This document shows positions 1 through 10,423 of a stretch of DNA of 64,000 bases, piece by piece (within the stretch, counting starts at the first letter, position 1; every line of letters begins with the position of its first letter). The notes beneath the pieces were generated by a model. The model ran no database searches. It saw only the letters and a program-made list of their open reading frames with translations, and was not told the origin of the DNA. Origin of the DNA: Crossaster papposus (taxonomy: Eukaryota > Echinodermata > Asteroidea > Velatida > Solasteridae). A program made the translations under genes and the position numbers. The stretch spans positions 558,001-622,000 of the forward strand of contig JBAIAA010000866.1 of assembly GCA_037893245.1 (NCBI GenBank), in the 5' to 3' direction.

Positions 1-1055
1 GAATGGCAAAATTCGGTCCTCGATCGACGGGGCAAGCGCTAAGCAATGGGGTTTGGGTATAACAGAGGAATAAAGAAAAACACAATATCGATCCTCAATC
101 GTTATGTGGTTCACGACTGTATGTACATGTACATGGTGCATTACATGTAGCATTTAGCAATAAGGGAAACAAACTGTTATGAAGAAAGCATTTGTAAAAT
201 CCAACATAGTGGGAGAATCGCAAACAGTTATTTTTATCCTCTCAAATAAGGCACTATATGTATGTGTATGTATAATAAACTATATCTGAATGTTTATCTT
301 CGCATCATTCTTAAGTAACTTTTGTATCAGGGGGTTCATCTCAACACTTTTAGTAAAAAAAAACGGCACTTGTGCACAACATGCAATAAAACTAGAAAAC
401 TTTGACATTTGACCCGGATATCTCTGAATCGCAACTGACCCAGTGCAACTTGCGAAGAATGGCCAATCTACAATATCTTACTTACATTGTATAAGTGCAG
501 TAATAAAATTAGGACATAAATTTGAGGGGAAAAAAGACAATTGTATATTTAAAGAGTATCCAAAAAGTAACCAACCAAAATACTGTTTAAAAGCTTACTT
601 ATTGTAAAGATATTAATGGTTCTAAACTCCCTGTGAAATTATTTGGCTGGCATGCTGTCATTTTGAAGATAATAACAAAAGATTGCCATTTCAAAATATG
701 GGTCGAAGAGAGTTGCAGACATTTCCACAAATAGTGCGCTCAAGTGTTCGAACGTGCGGGCGGCACGCACGCTTTGGCACTATATTGGCCTGTTCACTGC
801 CTGACACGCAAGTAGCTTCAATCCGCTGGCTGAGAACACGCCCTTAACGTCGATTGTGGTTGCAATTTTAAATTAAATCTGACATCTTAGAATATTGTTT
901 TCTTGGAATATGCAGCATCCAGAGCTAAAAACTTCATCAGGTTGTTTGTCAAGCAAATGTCAGGTTGTTTGTCAAATGATAAAAATGCACAACCGATATA
1001 TGGTACATGTATATTATCACTTTAATATAACTCTAAGCAAAGCACATACACTTAC
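1..1055. other. Intron sequence, no gene seen
   Basis: AT-rich sequence downstream of the last visible dynein exon. It has stop codons in all frames and no recognised repeat beyond short TACATG words. It is probably the start of the next DNAH2 intron. Confidence 0.6.
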
Positions 1056-1186
1056 TTGAGTTTGAAATGGCCTCTGTCTTTGTAGGGTGCCACATCAAGA
1101 ATAGCTTCATCCCATGTTTCTTTAATCCCTTGGATAGCTTGCTCAATGGCCAACTCCTTACTAGCTGCTGCAGAGATGTCTGACAC
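1056..1186 (-). CDS. DNAH2: Dynein heavy chain exon 17 of the visible set (linker)
   Basis: The last visible exon, reading VSDISAAASKELAIEQAIQG and ending near GHFKL. The acceptor is TTAAG and the donor GTAAGT. It enters in phase 0 and leaves two bases into a codon (AA), which the next exon outside the window must complete. The segment belongs to the dynein linker (DHC_N2), the arm that swings between AAA1 and AAA5. The TW-DEA-LDV-PYKD-GH pattern is typical of axonemal heavy chains. Confidence 0.87.
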
Positions 1187-1589
1187 CTTAACAAATGAAA
1201 TGGTATACAGGTCAAGCTGGAATTCTCAGTCATTGTAGGTTTATTTCTTGAAGCAAAAACATTCTGATCATAATACAACATGCACACGTGAATAGCATTT
1301 TAGTTAAAATAAAACTTAAACCTCCACTTGTATCTTGATATTTGATCATTCACCAAATCACCTAAATTTCTTAAATAAGATAAGATGCTTGCGCTGGCAC
1401 TAAAGCGGTAAGGTAAATCTCTTCTGTGAGTTTGTGCTGTTCTAAAAAAACCGAAGGGAAACTCAACGTTTCTGACAGTATGCTACAGGCAGAGCATTTT
1501 TTATCCTAAAAATACATCTGCATGTACCATCAACACATGCAAAATGTTATTGCTCAGCTCCGGAGATAATACTTATCTTTGTTTCTCAT

Positions 1590-2145
1590 TTATAATTGCG
1601 CTGGGTTTTTGTTTTTTCAATTATTCTGACAAATTAAAGTTTATCCAGCGATCGCGAAAGAACAAGAACAACATAAGAACCACTGCCTGAAGCCGGTTGA
1701 AAATGAACGCTGTTTTTCTTGCTTTTCTCAGCATCCATGATTGTAAAACTTCGGACATAAACGATATTTACTATAAATTACAACCCCCCAAATCAACCCA
1801 TTCCTGATAATTCAAGCAATTACCAATGGTGTATCCTACCTTTAACTAACCTGTCTGAAGTTTTACAATCATGGATGCCGAGAAAAGCAAGAAAAACGGT
1901 GTCTGTTTTCAACCGGCGTCGGAAAGTGGTTCTTGTTATTCTTGTTTTGTTCACGATCGCCGTCCGGCGATTGTAAATCTTTTTTTATTTTTATTTGATT
2001 TGTTGAAAAAATTACTGGATATCTTGTGCAATCATTTTGCTGGATGCATAGAATCATTTTTTACTTTCAAATAAGTACGATATTTCTTAATAATTCTGTA
2101 GCAAATTTTTCAATATCTGCAAATGGTGTATCCTACAGGTACCCT
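1590..2145. repeat. TTAA-type MITE family A, two inverted partial copies
   Basis: The right half of a family-A element (GATCGCGA core, then a CATCCATGATTGTAAAAC block, ending ATGGTGTATCCTACC plus TTAA near 1842) is followed head-on by an inverted partial copy ending ATGGTGTATCCTAC near 2135. The same element is complete at 45238-45611, which defines the family. No coding capacity is seen. Confidence 0.65.
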
Positions 2146-2216
2146 TTAAATAGTGTTAATAAATACCTAGGAGAGTTCATAGCTTCTGCTTGGTCGAGAC
2201 TCGATCATGTGGAGGG

Positions 2217-2402
2217 CATTATCACGCAGTAATTGACCGGGCTTTCAAAAATTGAAGCAAATTCACTGTTTTTTCCTAAATAAAAAGGTATTTATTAAAA
2301 GGAATAACAGGGCGATGACCCGGTCATTACTGCGTGATAATTGACCGGGTTGGGCGATGACTAATCGGTAATAGACCTCGCCGAACGCCCTGTTATTCCC
2401 TA
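2217..2402. repeat. Pair of short interleaved inverted repeats
   Basis: ATTATCACGCAGTAATTGAC near 2218 is inverted near 2325 (GTCATTACTGCGTGATAAT). AGGAATAACAGGGCG near 2300 is inverted near 2385 (CGCCCTGTTATTCC). The arms interlock, suggesting a small foldback element or a rearranged MITE. Confidence 0.55.
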
Positions 2403-3120
2403 ATTTAAAAAGGCCATGTTTTGCGTATACAAGTGTGTACATATGCCAATTTGTCCCAAGCTCACTGACACATATGCAAAATATGCCTAGGGAAGGGAAA
2501 AAGACACCAATCAGAATTTCATACCAAATGTAGATTGGATATACATGTAATACTTATTAAGTTTCAGTAGGATGAGCAGTGGCTTGCTTATTTGGTGAAC
2601 CACCCATCAAAAGAGTGGAGTCATTTAAGATTGGTTTTCTTCAGACTCTAGCCACGTCCCCAAAAACAAACTCATGCCCCTACAGTATGCATGTACAAAT
2701 ATGAATCACTCTGACCATGTTGTGGCAAATGGAGGGGACATGTCAACAGTTTGGGCTACTAAAAAAGAGTGTGGAAGAACCAGCTCTCACACTGAAACAA
2801 GACATTCAGATTGTACTATTAATAGCAGAATCTTGCAGAATGGGTGTCATCCAATCTGTGTTGGGGACAAATCCTAATGCACTTTGAAGATGCATGTACG
2901 GGCCTCCAAAAAGTAAGAAAAGTCATCAGTGCAACTTTAAATGGAAAAAGAGGGCACAGTAGGAATGATCAAGGGTTCATATCTTATTTTGCAGTGATGA
3001 TAATATTCGCCACGGTGTTTTTAGAAAATGTTTCAGCCACATATGGGTCAGACCGCTGACAACCTATTTGGCACATAAATCTGAATGATCCGAATGATTC
3101 TACTGCACCCTACAACCTAC
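2403..3120. other. Intron, nothing recognised
   Basis: Ordinary intron sequence between the exons at 3121 and 1186. Only short chance ORFs are seen, with no terminal repeats or protein similarity I can recognise. Confidence 0.55.
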
Positions 3121-3333
3121 CTTCTCAGCATATTGATCGAACCCCAAATTAATGATTGTTTCCAGTGTGAAGTCCTCTGCCTTGTGATCAAATGTCTTCT
3201 GCACCTCTTCTTGTAGTTGTTGCCAGTGACGGTCACGCATTGCATGGTTATGGAGGTCCACAATCAGTGGCATAGTGCGACGGAACTGGTCAACTCTAGA
3301 ACGTGACGTCTCAACAATCTCCCAGTTTCTCTC
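3121..3333 (-). CDS. DNAH2: Dynein heavy chain exon 16 (linker start)
   Basis: A 213-nt exon, phase 0 at both ends, encoding 71 residues. It begins ERNWEIVETSRSRVDQFRRT and contains the strongly conserved TMPLI-DL motif, RDRHW, and FTLE-II-LGFDQYAEK. These features mark the boundary between tail and linker in axonemal dyneins. The acceptor is CAACAG and the donor GTAGGT. The run of arginines around RSRVDQFRR and the RHW motif are what make the family assignment firm. Confidence 0.92.
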
Positions 3334-3844
3334 CTGTTGCCGTGATAAAAAAAAGTCTAAACAATTGATATATGTCAGATTTATCAAGTTAGGGAACCAG
3401 ACTACATGTAGCTGACATTCAACCATTCACGGATGAGTATAAACCAACTGTAGACTAACTAAATTTGATAAAAGGAGGAATAGTATTTGAAAAATGTCAG
3501 GTTTTTCCAACCATTGTCGGAAAATGATTCTAGAAATTGATACAAAAATAGCAGACCAGCTGCAATTAATTGACAATATGCATGAGACTTATATTAACTT
3601 GCAGTCATGCAAGGTATAATATTAATTAAGAACCAGTTTTATATTTGTATGTTCACCAAATTATTATTTTATATTAAATCGACCATCACAATTTTTGAAA
3701 AATGCAAAAAACTTGTTAAAACTCTTATCAGTAGAGTTGCCACCTGTATGCAGGCTTATTATCACACACACAAAAACACCCCCCCCCAAAAAAAAAAAAA
3801 AAATTTAATTAAAATTAAATAAAAAATAAGTAAAAACCCTGTAC
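3334..3844. other. Intron with poly-A/poly-C stretch
   Basis: A short intron. A homopolymeric stretch (C7 then A16 around 3780-3805) lies close to the donor of exon 15. It may be the tail of a retroposed fragment, but no duplication or element body is clear. Confidence 0.5.
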
Positions 3845-4006
3845 CTTCAATTCCCTGTTGAGTTTATTGAGCTTTTTGTAGAGCTGGCCTGCAGTCATCT
3901 CCATCTCAGTTGTGACTAGTTCATGAAATAATCCAACCTTCCATGTGTTCCAAAGTCCTTCCCATTCCTTGGTCAACTGCCAAACAGTCTCAAGATGATC
4001 TAGATC
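3845..4006 (-). CDS. DNAH2: Dynein heavy chain exon 15
   Basis: A 162-nt exon, phase 0 on both sides, encoding 54 residues from DLDHLETVWQLTKEWEGLWN to NRELK. The tryptophan spacing (W-LTKEWEGLWNTWK) is characteristic of the dynein tail/linker junction, where W-x2-W repeats pack the helices. The acceptor is CACTAG and the donor GTACAG. Confidence 0.9.
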
Positions 4007-4329
4007 CTAGTGTACAATTTTTTAAAAGTTAAAGAGAAATACAATTGACACCCCAAGTCTCAACATTAAAGGGCACAAATATCTAGGTGTCTGTTTTGCT
4101 GACATCATATCTATGCAATTTAATAGTAATGACAAATTATTTATAACAACATAACTTCTGTTAGGTGGAATCTCAAGAGAATAGATAACAATTTGTTCAA
4201 GAGAATACATTGTAGATAACAAATAGAGCCAGCAATTACAGTGTCGCCAAGCGAGCTTCAATTAGGTCAGCAGTAGCAGATCAGGCTAACTCAAAAGCCA
4301 GGATTACGGGTACTGCTGGACGAATAACA

Positions 4330-4690
4330 CAAGTACTCGAGTACTACTCAGTTACTCGTAATTTTTCATCTACTCATGTATACTCATCCTGGCATGAGTA
4401 GAGCAGGCACTCGCAAGTAGCAACTTGTTTGTGTCAACTTTAGAAAAGTAATTACTTTGCAAAAGCTTCCAACAAATCAATTCCAGGTAAATGACACAAA
4501 ACAATGCGTAGAATGGGTTATCACATTACGTTGTATACCGGTATGTACTAATACGTATCAGTCTTTCTGCTCTCATGAGAAATCTGTTGAAATATTGCCA
4601 GTACTCATAACTACTTGCGAGTACTCAACTACTCACAAGTAATATCCTTGCGAGTACTCAAATAACAAAACCCACTACTTGCCTAGCACT
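4330..4690. repeat. Degenerate ACTCG/GAGTAC-rich palindromic repeat
   Basis: Repeated TACTCGAGTAC and GCGAGTACTCA words. The two ends (GTACTGCTGGACGAATAACA and the inverse of TGTTATTTGAGTACTCGCAAGG) are imperfectly inverted, so this may be an old inverted-repeat element. A similar GACTCGAG-rich stretch occurs at 45735. Confidence 0.4.
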
Positions 4691-4844
4691 ATTTACAGGC
4701 TCAAATCCAATCACACTGGCATCATACCAGTATAAGATAATAAGATTTTGGACTTTTTCCTGCTTCTTTCCAACAGTTTTATTAATGTACATAACAATAT
4801 ATTTTCAACGGCAAAAAAGTAACTTCAAGCTAATCGGAGATTTG

Positions 4845-5418
4845 TGTAAAGCCGTGGTCCCAACCCGCCGTACTTGCAAGTGCGTGCTGTCTACTTGCAA
4901 AAACGTGGGCAAAATTTGGGGATCCGTACGTAGTGAGTACCGCCTCAGTACAGATTTGGGAGCACGCAGACACGCCGTACCACTTTTAGTGCACGAGGAA
5001 CTTTCGCTGCGTTCGGGCTACGGATTCAACCCCAGTACGGGTGACGCGCGTGCCCTCTACAGCACTTACAACATGCGAGTGAGTAAGGACACCGTACATG
5101 AGCAGCACGTGTAAGTAAGGCCTCCGTACGATAACGTGGCAATCGCACAGAGATCGTACGTTGTAAGCACGTTGTAAGCACGTACAACACACTTACCACT
5201 TGCGCAACGTACAATGCACGCAACCGCTCACGGCCAGGCGTGGCGTGCGGCCACGTACTTACACCTTGCGCAACTGTGCGGGTGACGTGCGTTGACGTAC
5301 TCCCTCTCTGCTCTTGCCACTCCCTCCACACGTTTTCAGAAAAACGTGGCGGCCGTGGCCACCCCAAAAAACGTACGGACTAAAAACACGCACGGTGGGT
5401 TGTGACCGGCGCTTTACA
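4845..5418. mobile_element. GC-rich MITE with TGTAAAGC termini
   Basis: The left end TGTAAAGCCGTGGTCCCAAC and the inverted right end TGTAAAGCGCCGGTCACAAC form imperfect terminal inverted repeats of about 35 bp around a GC-rich, TACGT-rich 574-bp body. The composition contrasts sharply with the AT-rich intron. No transposase is present and no clear target duplication was seen. Confidence 0.6.
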
Positions 5419-5668
5419 GGTATCCGACTTTGACTTAACAGAAGTTAACTTCATTCAAAAGTCACATTATTGTATTATGTCATTGGAAGAATATAACAAA
5501 CTAAAAATACATAACATTATGCAAAAATTATGCAACAATCTACCAATGTCAAGAGAACTGCGAAGCAGGAATAACATAATATCACTATATCAAACATAAG
5601 CAAGCAAAAACCCTTGCACATAAAACATTGCATATTTGGTCATCCCAAATAATCCCTATGTAATTCAC

Positions 5669-5832
5669 CTTATCAATCTGTTGTATTTCCTTAGATGGAG
5701 GCTGATCAATTTTGAAGATACCAAGTCCTCTACGTAGCTTGGCTTCCTGTTCCTTGAGAGTGTTGACCTGATCTCGGGTTTGTGAAACCAGCTGTAATGC
5801 CTCCTCACACCCGAGGGAACTGCTGAATGGAC
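5669..5832 (-). CDS. DNAH2: Dynein heavy chain exon 14
   Basis: A 164-nt exon that completes a glycine codon split across the 18.3-kb intron, then reads PFSSSLGCEEALQLVSQTRD and ends DQPPSKEIQQIDK. The RRGLGIFKI-QPPSKE block is a highly conserved stretch in DNAH2-type tails, between the tail helical bundles and the linker. The acceptor is TTAAAG and the donor GTGAAT. The exon is intact although its upstream intron holds over 16 kb of transposons. Confidence 0.92.
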
Positions 5833-6492
5833 CTTTAAGGAGAACAACAAAAAAGAAGAAAAATGCATTGAAAACAATGCGGGGAACCAATGTGAATGCA
5901 TTACCCAGATTAAAGATCGGAAGGAAAGAAACAATACAGTCGAATCCTGATAACAAGAGCAAGAAATACAACATCCTGATCATAACAAGGACAAATTTAA
6001 TTCCTGAGTCTTTTTAGCTGTTTCGGTTTTTCACAGAAACAGCTCTTGTAATCGTAATTTTTTATTTTTTTGGCTTTTTTGCTTTTAGCGAAAAAGCCTT
6101 TGTGTTTCTTCTGTTTGTTTGTTTTTTTCTTCTTCGTTTTCGGCCATGAATCGCATAGGCTTTGTACACATTTCATTCTGGAGGTCACTTTTGTCATTAA
6201 ACAGACTTCAATTTCATTGAAACTTTGCACATACTCAGAACTCATACTGAACTAGTGCCTAAAACTCGGATGTCATGATGACTTCATCACGTGACATATG
6301 ACGTCATCTTAAAGGTGCCATAGATTTAATTTAATTTAAAGTTTGTGGAAATTGATAGAAAAATAAAGGATCTTCAATTTATCTCGTGTGCATAAAATCA
6401 CGTGACCCTTCCTTCTGGTCGAAACCGGAAGCGCCTTATAATTTAAAAGTGGAAAATTATATGAACTTACTTTCTACGATGTTAGTCTCTAG
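5833..6492. other. Intron, nothing firm
   Basis: A T/A-rich stretch with a small GCTTTTTCGC-type stem near 6075-6100 and two CACGTGAC-like words (6290, 6400). No coding or clear element structure up to the putative transposon edge at 6493. Confidence 0.5.
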
Positions 6493-6899
6493 CCCTCACA
6501 AACAAGTAAGCTTGCTGCAAGCTTGCCGAAAGCTTGTATTATGCTGATAACCAGATTGCACAGCTTGCCGCAAGCTTGCATGAGATTGCGCATTTGCACG
6601 CAATCTAGCTGTAAGCAAATAACAAGCTTGCAAGCTTGCTGCAAGCAAGCTAGCGGCAAACTTTTGCATGTAACGGTAGTTGCAAGCTTGCAGCAGGCCT
6701 CTTCCATGAACGTGCATGTACAATGTATGTGCAAGCTTGCTGCAAGCTTGCACGTATACATTTGTACATGTATACAGTTATATGTTATGTATGTTATGCA
6801 TACAGAAATGCTTGCGGCAAGCATGCCTACACGCTTGCGGTAAGCATGCATGCATGCATGGTTCGATCCAACATGTAATTAGGGCAATCTTGCCGGCAA

Positions 6900-7610
6900 G
6901 CTTGCCGCAATCTTGCCGGCAAGCTTGCCGCAAGCTTGCCGCAAGCTTGCTTTAACTTACATAATTGAAACTTTGCAAACTTGCCGCCAGCTTGCCGCCA
7001 GCTTGCCGCCAGCTTGCCGCCAGCTTGCCGCCAGCTTGCCGCCAGCTTGCCGCCAGCTTGCCGCCAGCTTGCCGCCAGCTTGCCGCCAGCTTGCCGCCAG
7101 CTTGCCGCCAGCTTGCCGCCAGCTTGCCGCCAGCTTGCCGCCAGCTTGCCGCCAGCTTGCCGCCAGCTTGCCGCCAGCTTGCCGCCAGCTTGCCGCCAGC
7201 TTGCCGCCAGCTTGCCGCCAGCTTGCCGCCAGCTTGCCGCCAGCTTGCCGCCAGCTTGCCGCCAGCTTGCCGCCAGCTTGCCGCCAGCTTGCCGCCAGAT
7301 TGCCGCCAGCTTGCAGCAAGCTACCTGGCAAGCTTGTGGCAAGCTTGCTTTAACTTACATAATTGAAACTTTGCAAGCTTGCCGCCAGCTTGCCGCCAGC
7401 TTGCCGCCAGCTTGCCGCCAGCTTGACGCCAGCTTGCCGCCAGCTTGCCGCCAGCTTGCCGCCAGCTTGCCGCCAGCTTGCCGCCAGCTTGCCGCCAGCT
7501 TGCCGCCAGCTTGCCGCCAGCTTGCCGCCAGCTTGCCGCCAGCTTGCCGCCAGCTTGCCGCCAGCTTGCAGAAAGCTTGCCGGCAAGCTTGCTGTATAAG
7601 CTTGCTTTAA
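6900..7610. repeat. 11-bp minisatellite AGCTTGCCGCC, two arrays
   Basis: Nearly perfect tandem copies of an 11-bp unit: about 31 in 6976-7318 and about 17 in 7376-7575. A spacer carrying TTTAACTTACATAATTG separates them and also precedes the first array. The flanks carry looser AAGCTTGC and GCAAGCTTGC palindromes from 6493 on. Because 11 is not a multiple of 3 and the unit lacks stops, long open frames appear on both strands with an 11-residue peptide period. These are not genes. Confidence 0.95.
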
Positions 7611-7615
7611 CTTAC

Positions 7616-8087
7616 TAGTCCGGTGGCTTAGTGAAAAAATCGTGACCCGCCGGATTAAAGCACCAAACTTGGCACACTTGTTCTATATGACCCACTGAAC
7701 AATTCTAGAGGGGGGTGCCCGGCTTAGGTGACCTAGGTCAAGGTCAGCATGAGGTCAAAGGTCACGTGGCATGTAATAATTGTTTGAATGCGGATATTGA
7801 TGGCAAATCAAGGTTGAGAAGCAATTTTTTAGACACTAACTTGTGTAGAGTTGTTCTATAGGACAAACAGAACCATTGTAGAAGGGATGCCCGGCTTAGG
7901 TGACCTAGGTAATGGTCAGCCTGAGGTCAAAGGTCACGTGGCATATAATAATGCTGTTTAAATGCACATTATGATTGCAAATCAAGGTTGACAAGCAATA
8001 TTTTAGACACTTAATTGTGTAGAGTTGCTCTATAGGGCCAATAGAACCATTGTAGAAGGGGTGTCCGGTTGGGATGACCTTTATCAA
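7616..8087. repeat. Left inner arm: subterminal repeats, inverted copy at 22640-23106
   Basis: Begins TAGTCCGGTGGCTTAG and runs through three tandem units of about 173 bp, each with CCGGCTTAGGTGACCTAGG and AGGTCAAAGGTCA-type words. The outer 150 bp is nearly identical, in inverse, to the sequence ending at 23106. The third unit is interrupted at 8087 by the Gypsy insertion and resumes at 17443. Confidence 0.85.
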
Positions 8088-8856
8088 TGTAGCCCGTGAT
8101 TCTGTGGAAGGGCGCCCTCAATAAAATGGTGCGGCAAAAGTTTGCTCGTGCAATTTTACGCCATTTTGTCTGCTCGTTTTTCAACGTGTTCTCTGAAAAG
8201 TTCAAGAGATTTGTTCCGAAAAGGTGCTTTATAAGTGACTTATTCAGTCTGTGGCTCTCAGAATACGAGGAGGAAGTCATAAGACCTGAGGTAGCAGTGT
8301 CCGTGTCCATATCAGCAGACACAAGCTGAGAGGCTGTTGTCGACGGAGGCCAACCCAAGTACTGGCTTCACTTTGTGCGACGATTTCAGTAGACACTGAG
8401 TTACCATGGTTACAGGTCAGCAGTAGATGACTGTCGTGTGACATGTGGATGAAGAGGATTCATTGATAGTCTCCAGCCCGTCCAGAGCTACGGGGAGTGA
8501 GACCAAACATTGACACCCGTCAACTGAACTCTCAGAAGTTCCACTAACTATTGGGATCGTCTCAGTTTTGAACTGAGGACTTCCAGACTTTTAACCGGTC
8601 CCGAACATTTGCTTTAGTGTGCACACACGTCGAGGGAGTCCCCGGGAACAAACAACCATAGGGCCTGGTCGACCATATCCTTCTTTTTTTGAAACATTGT
8701 ATTGCATTTTTATATGTACGTTTGTTGTGAGAGTTGTTCTAAGAAATAAATAAAACTAAAGTTTGATTGTTTGAGATCATTCCATACTTCTAGTTTCATT
8801 GATTCATTCCAAATTTAATAACTGACAATTCTAGCCCACAGGGTCCTTGGCTTACA
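8088..8856 (+). repeat. Gypsy 5' LTR
   Basis: Starts TGTAGCCCGTGATTC and ends GGTCCTTGGCTTACA, so it has the TG...CA ends. It matches the 3' LTR over its full length with about four substitutions (for example CAGACAC versus CAGAGAC and CATTGATA versus CATCGATA). The AATAAATAAAACTAAA stretch near 8745 is a plausible polyadenylation region. A 77-codon open frame inside the LTR is not considered a gene. Confidence 0.97.
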
Positions 8857-8860
8857 TTTT

Positions 8861-8878
8861 TGGCGACCTTGCCAGGAC
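8861..8878 (+). promoter_or_regulatory. Gypsy primer binding site
   Basis: TGGCGACCTTGCCAGGAC begins four bases after the 5' LTR. A leading TGG pairs with the CCA end of a tRNA, the usual primer for minus-strand DNA synthesis. Which tRNA it matches cannot be stated from the sequence alone. Confidence 0.75.
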
Positions 8879-9137
8879 CCATAGAAATTTGTAAGTGGAT
8901 TTATTTTTTGGTCTGGGCGAAAATTACTGCAAGGAGAGTTTAAACCCCTTCTTTGCATGCTAGTTATTAGTTGGATGAATTACTGATTTAGAATTCAATT
9001 ATCGTTAACTTCTTACCTGAGAGCCACCGACTGTAAAGGGAACTTACATTCTAAATTTTTTTGCAGATATATTATCATTTGATTTGGTTGCTTCTAGTTG
9101 TAAAATTTAATTAGTTGATTGCAAGCAGGAGCAATTA

Positions 9138-10421
9138 GCCTCTGTCATGACCTTTCTAAAAGGTCAACGCGAGGAAAAATGTCAAAATGGCGGCGCTTAC
9201 CAACAGCAACACGTGTGTCGTCGATGTCAGAACTTTATGGCTTACGACGGAGCTCTAAAGGCTGTGGTTATTTCGAGAGGATAAACCGTAGGCATAAGGT
9301 TAAATGTCATCCAAAACCGTAAAATTACGAAAGAGAAAGAAACAGCGACTGAAAAAATGGTCAGTTTGTGAAAGCGTGCTGCGCTATATACGTACGTGCG
9401 TAGCTAGCGGATGTCAGACAAGTCGACCGTTGAGACAACTCGACTCGGGACAAGTCGACCGTGAGACAACTCGCCCGTTGAGACAACTCGCCCGTTGAGA
9501 CAACTCGACCTTTGGGAGAGCTATAGCTGTACTTCGACGTTTACATTGTTTATAAACAGTAAATGTTGGGCCGACTTTCCTCATGCAATGTTGCCATACT
9601 TCTTTGTTGACAAACTGCAAATTCATTGTACCTTTACCATGTTAATGTTATTAATGCTTGCTATTTACCCTCTGTTAACAATTTAGGTGTAAGCTTAGTC
9701 CGAAAAAAACACCAAAACGGTGGCGTCCAGAAATTGTGCACACAACCGAGTGCTCCCTAATTGGTCGTGGCGCAATTGAATAATTCTTGAAAAATTCAAG
9801 TTTAATATTTACGAACTTCTTTTAATGTCAGGTTTCAGTCAATAAAAGGGTAAAATATTACTAGATTTCACAGGCGTCTGTACATTTAATGTGACAGTAT
9901 TTAAAACTGGTTTTTAAATTAACATTGCAGGATCAGGAATGTTGAGGTTTAACGTCCATATAGTAATTATGTGAACCAAGTGCTTGTGTGTAAAGCCCTA
10001 AATTTATATTTGATGTCAAAAAATAATTAAAAATACAAAAATAATATTGCTTGTACATGTATCAAGTTGTATGAATTGGCCCCAGAATTTGTTTACTGTA
10101 TGGCATTCAAATATGGCTTTCAAATAAAGCTTTAGTTCAGTGCCACTGAATTGTTTGTTTTGTTTAAATGTTAATTGGGCCTAACCGGTTTTCTAAGGAG
10201 CATAAATACACGGCGGGTCTTTTCAAGTGCAGGAAAGAAAATCTAGTTTTATGATTGGCCATTTTTTATTAAGTATTTCCCCGCAATTCACTAACTATCT
10301 GTTGTCTTTCCTCCATGGTATAGCTACTTACGTTAGTCTTACGCGAGAGCTCGGAAGCCATATTGACAAATTTTCGCAAAACGCCCTCTTCGGTTGATTT
10401 TCGTCATTTCATGACAGAGGC
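9138..10421. mobile_element. Inverted-repeat element inside the Gypsy leader
   Basis: The ends GCCTCTGTCATGA (9138) and TCATGACAGAGGC (10409-10421) are perfect 13-bp inverted repeats flanked by TA on both sides. Weaker inverted similarity continues inward (TGTCAAAATGGCGG versus the inverse of CCATATTGACAA). The gag start codon follows directly after the right TA. The interior has no transposase. It looks like a non-autonomous TA-target (Tc1/mariner-type) passenger. It could instead be a native structured leader of the Gypsy family. Confidence 0.55.
9413..9512. repeat. Short GAGACAACTCG repeat
   Basis: Four to five copies of a roughly 18-20 bp unit based on GTTGAGACAACTCG(A/C)CC, within the Gypsy leader. 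Simple tandem repeat with no coding meaning. Confidence 0.75.
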
Positions 10422-10423
10422 TA

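Noticed and set aside
6827-7610. Long open frames on both strands of the 11-bp repeat
   Set aside because: They arise because the repeat unit lacks stops in every frame. The peptides are 11-residue periodic and the array is non-coding.
8096-8329. 77-codon frame in both Gypsy LTRs
   Set aside because: Conserved only because the two LTRs are recent duplicates. It lies in untranslated LTR sequence.
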